From NCBI RefSeq assembly GCF_020379485.1, contig NW_026015142.1, positions 1 to 64,000 on the forward strand: DNA of 64,000 nucleotides, in the 5' to 3' direction. Source of the DNA: Brassica napus (Eukaryota > Streptophyta > Magnoliopsida > Brassicales > Brassicaceae). Every line of letters starts with the position of its first letter. The stretch's first letter is position 1. The notes beneath the pieces were generated by a model, which did no database searches, was not told the DNA's origin, and was given only the letters and a program-made list of their open reading frames with translations. This document shows positions 57,548 to 64,000 of this stretch, piece after piece. A program made the position numbers and the translations under genes.

Positions 57548-58901
57548 CTAGATTTTGACCCGTGCAACCGCACGGGTGTTTGTTTTCACTTTTTTATAAA
57601 TAAATTATTGTTTTAGAACATAAGTGGTATATATTTTTAATGTTAATCATATACTTAAATATTTATATAACTATTTCAAATACAATAATTTTATAATTTA
57701 CATGTTATAATTAATTAATTGTTTAAACCTTATGTATTTGCCACTTTTTATTATATATTTATCTTATTGTATTTGTATTTAGTTATTAAGCAAATTAATA
57801 TATTCATGAAAAAATATATTTAAAAAATATTTTGTATTTAATTTAGGATAAATTATGACCCGTATTTCAAAACTGAATTTCTTTTTACCAATATTTTTAT
57901 GCTTATTCATTTTAGATAATTTATTATTGTATATATAAAAGTGTAAGATATGTTAATTTTTAGACATGTATTATATAGTTTGTTAATTTTAAGCCGTTCT
58001 ATCATCATATTATATTTTAAATAAATAGTTTATATTTATGAAAATAAAATTTATAAATTTATCAATTGAATATAATTTATCATATTTATTTTAGTATAAT
58101 AATTATATTTTAACATGATCATGACTATAAAAGTAGACAAAATATGATATAATTTATTTATTTTCATTTCTAAACGATAACTTAAAATACATTAAGTTAT
58201 TGTTTAAATATTTTTACACAGATTTATTAGAATTTTTAAAATATAATATATAAATATATATTATATTTAAAATGAAAATATATTATGATTAAAGTAGTTA
58301 CAAAGATTTTATATTATTAACTTTATAGAAATACATGTTAATTTTTATACATGTATTATATAGTTTGATAATGTTAACCCATCTTACCAACATATTAGAT
58401 TTTATTTTTGAACATAAATATTTTATAATTACGAAAATAAAATATATAAATATATAAATTTAATACAATTTTATTATATTTAGCTCAATATAATAATTTT
58501 ATTTAGCTCAATATAATAATTTTATTTTAATATGATTGATTATGATTATATAATAAATAAAATATTATAGATTTTTTTTTATTTTTCATTTTATATAACT
58601 GAATGTATAATAATATTTTAAACTAATTTCGAAATTAGTGAAAATATTTAAATATAATTTCGAAAATGAAGATCTTGTAAAAATCTTTTCAAACAGATTT
58701 GTTAGATTTTTAAAATAAATATATTTATATTTAAAATGAAAAGATATTAAAAGATATTATGATTAAAATATTTTAAAAATTCTATTTATTATTAGTCTGA
58801 ATAAAAATGTAGTATGAATTATTATGAATAGGTTCATTAGGTTCATTTTTTAAAAAATCACACATGAATCATGGTTGTGACTTCTGTTTTAATATATAAG
58901 A
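57548..58901 (-). mobile_element. non-autonomous Helitron
   Basis: On the minus strand it starts TCTTATATATTAAAACAGAA at 58901 and ends CTAG at 57551-57548, with a perfect 8-bp hairpin ACCCGTGC-aacc-GCACGGGT (57558-57577). It lies between A and T. It has no coding and is about 1.35 kb. A short tandem duplication (TATTTAGCTCAATATAATAA) is at about 58478-58520. Confidence 0.85.
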
Positions 58902-58902
58902 T

Positions 58903-60350
58903 GTAAATTACTTTTTCTGTAAGCGAAGAACTAAACTAACACTCGTAATATTTGTATGTTCATTGTTTCTAACTTAACATAAAGCCCCATTACTTTTTTG
59001 TAAGCGATCGAAAAACTAACACACGTATTATTTTTAATACCTTACACACGTAATTTATTTTGTTTTTATTTTAAATTTAGTTTATTTAAAAATCAAAATA
59101 TTTTTCATTTAACAAAAGTATAAAAAAATTGAAAAAAAAATTGAAAATATATTTTCTATTTCATATATTATATAACCTAAACAAACTTTAAATTTCAATT
59201 ATTAAAAATAGAACAGAGCAGTTGATTAAACCAGTCAAACAGTGACTCGTTCTTCTGTCCGGTTACGGATTGCGTTATAGTAAAAACGGTAAAATTTCTC
59301 AAAACCGGTGATCCGATTCACTTCAATATCAAAACTCAAGTTTCTACACTTAATTTGAAATAAAAACATTAAATTTTAAAAATATTTCATGTTATTTTAA
59401 TACTTACGTAGGAAAACTGCAAATATGTTTTCAATTAAACATTATCATGCACCGCTTCTTATATCTAAACCGTATTTATTCTGCAAAACATATAAATTAT
59501 AGTTGCAGTGCACTTTATATTATAAATCCGCGATTACCATTTAAACCCTTAATTGTTTAAATAAACATTTTTATTATTCGGATTGCAATAAGTATAAATT
59601 CTTGTACTATCAATTTCAACTTTTAATAAAATTAGGGGAAATGGGAGTGATAGGTGATTGGGCCATGAAGAGTGGAGACTATAGGTGACACATGCATTGT
59701 GGTGGCATGTGCTCAGACCCACTCACCTTTCACATTATTCTCTTTTCAGGTCACCTCCACAAAACTTCTCCTTTTCTTGAAAAAATGTAATAATAACTTA
59801 TCAGTTTTGCATAGAAGTATGCTAACTTAATTCTTTCAAGACCTGGATTTCCTAAACATTGTTTTTCCAAATTTAGGTTTCACACGTATAAATCAAAGTA
59901 CATCTAACCAACCGTTTATTCTATTTGACACAATATGAAATTCAAAAGCCTTAATTTTCTTACATCTATGTTTTGCCATATAATTTCATCAACTCTAGAA
60001 ATTAGTATTTAAGTAATTATAAATCAATTTTCATTCATTATTAAAAAGACACAACTAATGTAAAAAAGTTTTGGATTGAATAAATTGTATATTCAATTCA
60101 ACAAAATTCTGTAAAAGAAAGTAAATTAAAATTTTCCTTCTGGATTGATGATTTTTGTTTGTCAACTATTATCATGGACGACTGTTAATATGCAAAAACT
60201 AATTTAACCACATTCTATCATTCGAAATACTTTTATTATCAGTTTTCTCCGCACCAAACTAAGTTCTGTTCTACAGTTTGCAGTGTTTTTTACTGGAACT
60301 TTTAGCGATCACTGTATTTTTCCATACATAATACGTCGATCTATGATAAG
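58903..60350. other. AT-rich intergenic
   Basis: No gene is recognised. A GC-richer patch at 59640-59760 (GGTGACACATGCATTGTGGT) stands out but has no frame or known motif. Confidence 0.5.
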
Positions 60351-60940
60351 TGTGAGATAACAAATTAAATCTTACATTGGAGAATTAGACAAGGAGTATG
60401 TAATATATAAAGAGATGTCTAACTCTAATCAGTACGAAACCTTTTGGAAAAGAAACCAAAAATAAAATCATATGGGATTGCCGAAGGCCCAAAGTGGACA
60501 ATATCGTACTAAACGTACAATATAGAATTGGACACGAGATTTCACAGTTGCAACAATTGGTATCATAGCGTGGTTGACGAGAAATCTGCAAGAAGATCAA
60601 AATACCTTTCGAGTAGGAATGAGACCCATCGAGTTAGGATTGGGAGATGTGTGTGGCAAAGTTCAAGTCAAAAGATCCTGGAAGTCAGTTGTGGAACACA
60701 AGATGAATGGGATCCTTAGTTTGAGGAGGAGAATGTGAGATAACAAACTAAATTCCACATTGGAGAATTAGACAAGAAGTATCTAATATATAAAGAGATG
60801 TCCAATTTTAGTAGTACTAGACTTTTTGGGAAGGAAACCAAAAGTAAAATTATGCAGGTTAAAGCTCAAAATAGATAATATCGTACTAATCGGACAATAT
60901 ATAATTGGACACGAAATTTCGTAATTCGTAGATGTACAAA
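60351..60940 (+). mobile_element. TRIM retrotransposon (LTRs about 205 bp)
   Basis: The left LTR is 60351-60555 (TGTGAGATAACAAA to GCAACA). Next comes a primer-binding site TGGTATCATAGCG (60558-60570), one mismatch from the standard tRNA-Met site. The interior of about 165 bp has no coding. A polypurine tract GAGGAGGAGAA sits at 60723-60733. The right LTR starts at 60734 with the same TGTGAGATAACAAA and runs to about 60940, with a diverged end. The total size fits terminal-repeat retrotransposons in miniature. No target duplication could be confirmed. Confidence 0.82.
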
Positions 60941-62229
60941 AACGATGGTTATGATTAATTTTATATGTAATACATGACATCATGAAAGAAAGCTTTATGT
61001 ATAGCATGATGAAAAATCCACAGAGCAAGATTTATCCATAACCTAAAAAAAATTGCATTTTTCAGAAACTGATTCCGGTGAAAATGAATTTATCACATAT
61101 GAATCACTAGTCCACTTCATCAGAAAGATTTTAGTCTTAAGAAGAACTTAAATATTTGTTAATCATATGTAAATAAATAAATAAAGAGTTAGGGAATTTT
61201 AGATTTATTATTTTAAAAACTCAACTAAAAATTTGGGAGAAATGGGCTCGTCAGTCCTCATTCACTCTTACAGGGAAACCCAGAAGATCTGAACCTAATG
61301 GTGGGCACTGGGCAATAACCATTTACAATGGCAAACAGAACGCAGCAATGATCAATGCGTTGAAACTGATGAAAAAGATTTGTGTCTTTTTCATCAATAT
61401 CTTGTTCACCCCACCTGAAAATCCAGGTTGGTCTCTTATGTTTCTTCCAACTTGTAATCATTACAATACATGAAGATCTTATTATATATCAAAGTACTCT
61501 TAGATAAAACAAAACCCTTAATTGCAATCAAAATCTCCTAACTTATTCTTTTTTTTTTGGCTGAATTTTCTAGCAAGCTTTCTGGTTAAGGGTATCCATC
61601 GATCACCTCAGTTTTCTTAAAATAAATGATTGAAGAATGAGATTTGTCTTCTTTTTCATTTTTGGATTATGCCTTAATGTTTCAAGTAAATATACATTTT
61701 GTTATGTGTAGAATTAATATTCTTCTAGGAAGAAAAGTTTGTTTGTTTTTCTTTCTCCTTTATTTTTTCCTCCACCACTGCACACAAGGCATTGATTCTC
61801 TGTCTATCTCGCCTGTGTGTTAAAAACCAGTAGCTCTCTCCTCTGTTTTTTTTAATAATTCCTTATGCTTCCCAAAAATATATATTTCTTGTTGTATTAA
61901 GAAAAAAACTTTTAAGTTATTTTTTAAATATTTGATTCTCTTTTTATACCCTCCTTTTCAATGGACGCATCCTCTATAGCTATGTCCTTCCATTCCCTTT
62001 CTAGTAGTTTTGTTTAGCTGTTGTGCACATTGAGCATCCCATAGTGAATGATTCAGATTCACCTCTTTTCTTTTATTCCACATTTCGATATCATCCCTTT
62101 AATTTGGTTATATATACAGATCGCCTTCTCATATATTTATCATCAGTTGTTTTTTGTCTTTGGAACTTGAAGGCTCTCAAAAGAAAAACTACACAACCTG
62201 TAGAGTGTTCAAATTACCTTTCAGCAACA
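60941..62229. other. intergenic and 5' region of the thioesterase gene
   Basis: The minus-strand frame 61258-61461 (FRWGEQDIDEKDTNLFHQF, CCVLFAIVNGYCPVP) has GC-richer, coding-like composition. It may be a fragment of a papain-like protease-type gene, but I am not sure. From about 61750 on, CT-rich stretches look like leader DNA of the gene starting at 62230. An acceptor-like CCTTTCAG at 62224 suggests a leader intron. Confidence 0.45.
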
Positions 62230-64000
62230 ATGAGTTATTCTCATCAAAGCATGGGTTCTGGTTTGTTTTCCCCCTTCTTGATTATTGTTAATGTTATATG
62301 TTTTCTTGAAATCTTAGTGATGCTTCTTATGATCAAGTTTCTCTCTAAGATTATTTCTATAGAGATTATCTTGGGTATCGGGCTGAGAATTCTCGGGTGA
62401 TCATAAAGAACGAAATAAATTCTCTGCTTGAAACTGGTTATTGACTTTGTATTTGGTAAAATCTTTGAAGGTAGTAGAAATGCAAGGGGATATGAATTTG
62501 GAAGGACTTATGTTGTGAGGCCTAAAGGAAAGCATCAAGCCACTCTAGTATGGCTTCATGGTCTTGGGGACAATGGCTCTAGGTAACACTCTTCTGATGG
62601 CTTGTTTTATTATAATGATTTTCGTCTGCTAGGCTCAGAGCAATTCTTGAAGCCTGAACTCATGCATGATGATTTCCCTTGATGTCTCAAGTTTTAATAT
62701 CTTGTATAAAGCGTAAACTTTCGGATGTATTTAAATGGACGGAAAAAAGTTTGGTTAAAGTTGAATTTTGGCATTTTCTCTAATAACAATTTTCAACTAC
62801 AAAATTTGTTTGTCCTTCTTTTATTACTTATTTTCATGAAGGTAACTAATAGATTTTTCCAGTATACATTTCCTCTCAAATGTCTTCTCTAATAGGAATA
62901 TTGATTTAAGTTCATTAAATCTTGTAATAAAAATAGGTTGTATGTATATATACCTTATTTCACGGCTCTGGGTGGACCACTAGCTGACTTTAGTTATATT
63001 GCTGGTAAAATATTAACAAGACAATTTTCCGGTCTCACATGAAAAACATTATTCTATGTTTGGTATTAATCTAAACAAATATATATTGAAACGTCCGTGT
63101 GTAAGAGATAGAAATAGAAAGACCTCTAAGATAAAAAAAAAAAACAGAAAATTCAAAACAAGTAATGAAAGTTGTGTTCCAAGAAAGAAACGTCCATGCG
63201 TTTCTCACCTTGTCTCTGTTTCATCTGCAGCTCGTCTCAGCTCATGGAAAGCTTGCATCTTCCAAATGTAAGAATCCACTAAACATATTTTATAATGAAT
63301 CCACCAAAACCACTTTGAGGTCTTTGAGAAAAAAATAATTATATGGTGCTATTCACAGATAAAATGGATTTGCCCTACTGCTCCTACGCGTCCTGTTTCA
63401 AGTCTTGGTGGATATACCTGCACTGCTTGTAAGATGATTTGGCTTCCTTTTAGACGTATTTCGATTGAAATCTTCAATAAACATCCTTTGATGTCTCTAT
63501 ATGTAATACTAGAATTGCAAACTTAGAAATATGGTTGTATATTTATCAGGGTTTGATGTTGGGGAAATTTCTGAAGACAGTCATGATGATTTGGAAGGTT
63601 TAGATGCCTCAGCTTCACATATTGCTAACCTTTTGTCCTCTGAACCAGCAGATGGTAAGCACGAGACATAACCTGCTTTTAGATTATAAAACACAAACCA
63701 TCGATATATATTAGGCTGTAATCTCTACTTTTTTCTTTCTGATATTTATAGTTAAAGTGGGGATAGGAGGTTTTAGCATGGGAGCAGCGATATCTCTTTA
63801 CTCTGCCACTTGCTATGCTCTTGGACGTTATGGAACTGGCCACACATACCCAATAAACCTACGAGCTGTTGTAGGACTCAGCGGCTGGCTTCCCGGTTGG
63901 AAGTAATTATTCTTCAAGCCCTCTTGTTGCGTGAAACTTTTTTTTTAAAACTTAATGTACATATATTTCTTTTTTTTCCATACTGATAAAAGACTAAACT
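62230..64000 (+). CDS. acyl-protein thioesterase (At1g52700-like), partial at window end
   Basis: The exons in the window are 62230-62260, 62471-62582, 63231-63267, 63359-63428, 63550-63654 and 63752-63902, where a GTAATT donor follows. The phases join to one frame of 168 codons so far. It reads MSYSHQSMGSG, RTYVVRPKGKHQATLVWLHG with the oxyanion-type HGLGDNG (residues 40-46), IKWICPTAPTRPVSSLGG, WFDVGEISEDSHDDLEGLD, and VKVGIGGFSMGAA with the nucleophile Ser127 in GFSMG. AVVGLSGWLPG follows. The remaining Asp and His of the triad lie in exons beyond the window. The family removes palmitate from proteins in the cytosol or hydrolyses lysophospholipids. An upstream in-frame ATG exists (62023), but MSYSHQSMGSG is the conserved start. 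No break is seen. Confidence 0.92.

Noticed and set aside
61258..61461. Possible papain-like protease fragment on the minus strand
   Set aside because: One short frame with a vague resemblance is not enough to annotate a gene. It is noted in the intergenic entry.
1..64000. CRISPR arrays, bacterial operons or prophage
   Set aside because: Repeats are plant transposon or microsatellite types, and genes have spliceosomal introns, so no prokaryotic feature applies.

Overview
The window looks like nuclear DNA from a Brassicaceae plant, most likely Brassica or a close relative. It has an intron-bearing tRNA-Tyr, GT-AG introns, very AT-rich intergenic DNA and typical plant transposons. The few host genes follow the order of one Arabidopsis chromosome 1 block as I remember it, roughly At1g52800 down to At1g52700. 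From left to right they are an AOP-like dioxygenase relic, a caffeoyl shikimate esterase relic, histone H2A.Z (HTA9-like), a STRAP-type WD40 protein, a small plastid-type protein (At1g52720-like) and an acyl-protein thioesterase (At1g52700-like) that runs off the right edge. The gene names and synteny come from protein features and memory, not from a search.

Region 1-20 kb is gene-bearing. The two leftmost genes are dead: the dioxygenase has lost its catalytic core, and the esterase is broken by two hAT-type insertions plus frameshifts. H2A.Z, STRAP and the 119-residue protein look intact, and all three are on the minus strand. A roughly 3.8 kb non-autonomous LTR element sits between STRAP and the small protein. 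It is nested in another repeat, and the whole composite lies between two 106-bp direct repeats.

Region 20.7-31.8 kb is the most interesting part. It is a MULE of apparent VANDAL type with two divergent units facing each other. One is an intact 770-residue MuDR/MULE transposase on the plus strand. The other is a six-exon, about 894-residue DUF1985 protein on the minus strand with no Ulp1 protease domain. Its noncoding DNA carries dense arrays of a short motif close to ACTAGTAYAACT, and the motif flips orientation between the two halves. An internally deleted sister copy lies immediately to its left. This layout resembles the Arabidopsis VANDAL anti-silencing system, in which a VANC protein acts on motifs in its own element.

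Region 32-62 kb is nested transposons with no convincing host gene. It holds a decayed PIF/Harbinger element (TAA duplication), a hAT element with an exact 8-bp target duplication that contains a complete 5.9 kb Helitron, further Helitrons, a 5'-truncated LINE with an 18-bp duplication, a non-autonomous CACTA element (TGT duplication) and a TRIM. Several microsatellites are present. The thioesterase gene resumes host sequence at 62.2 kb.
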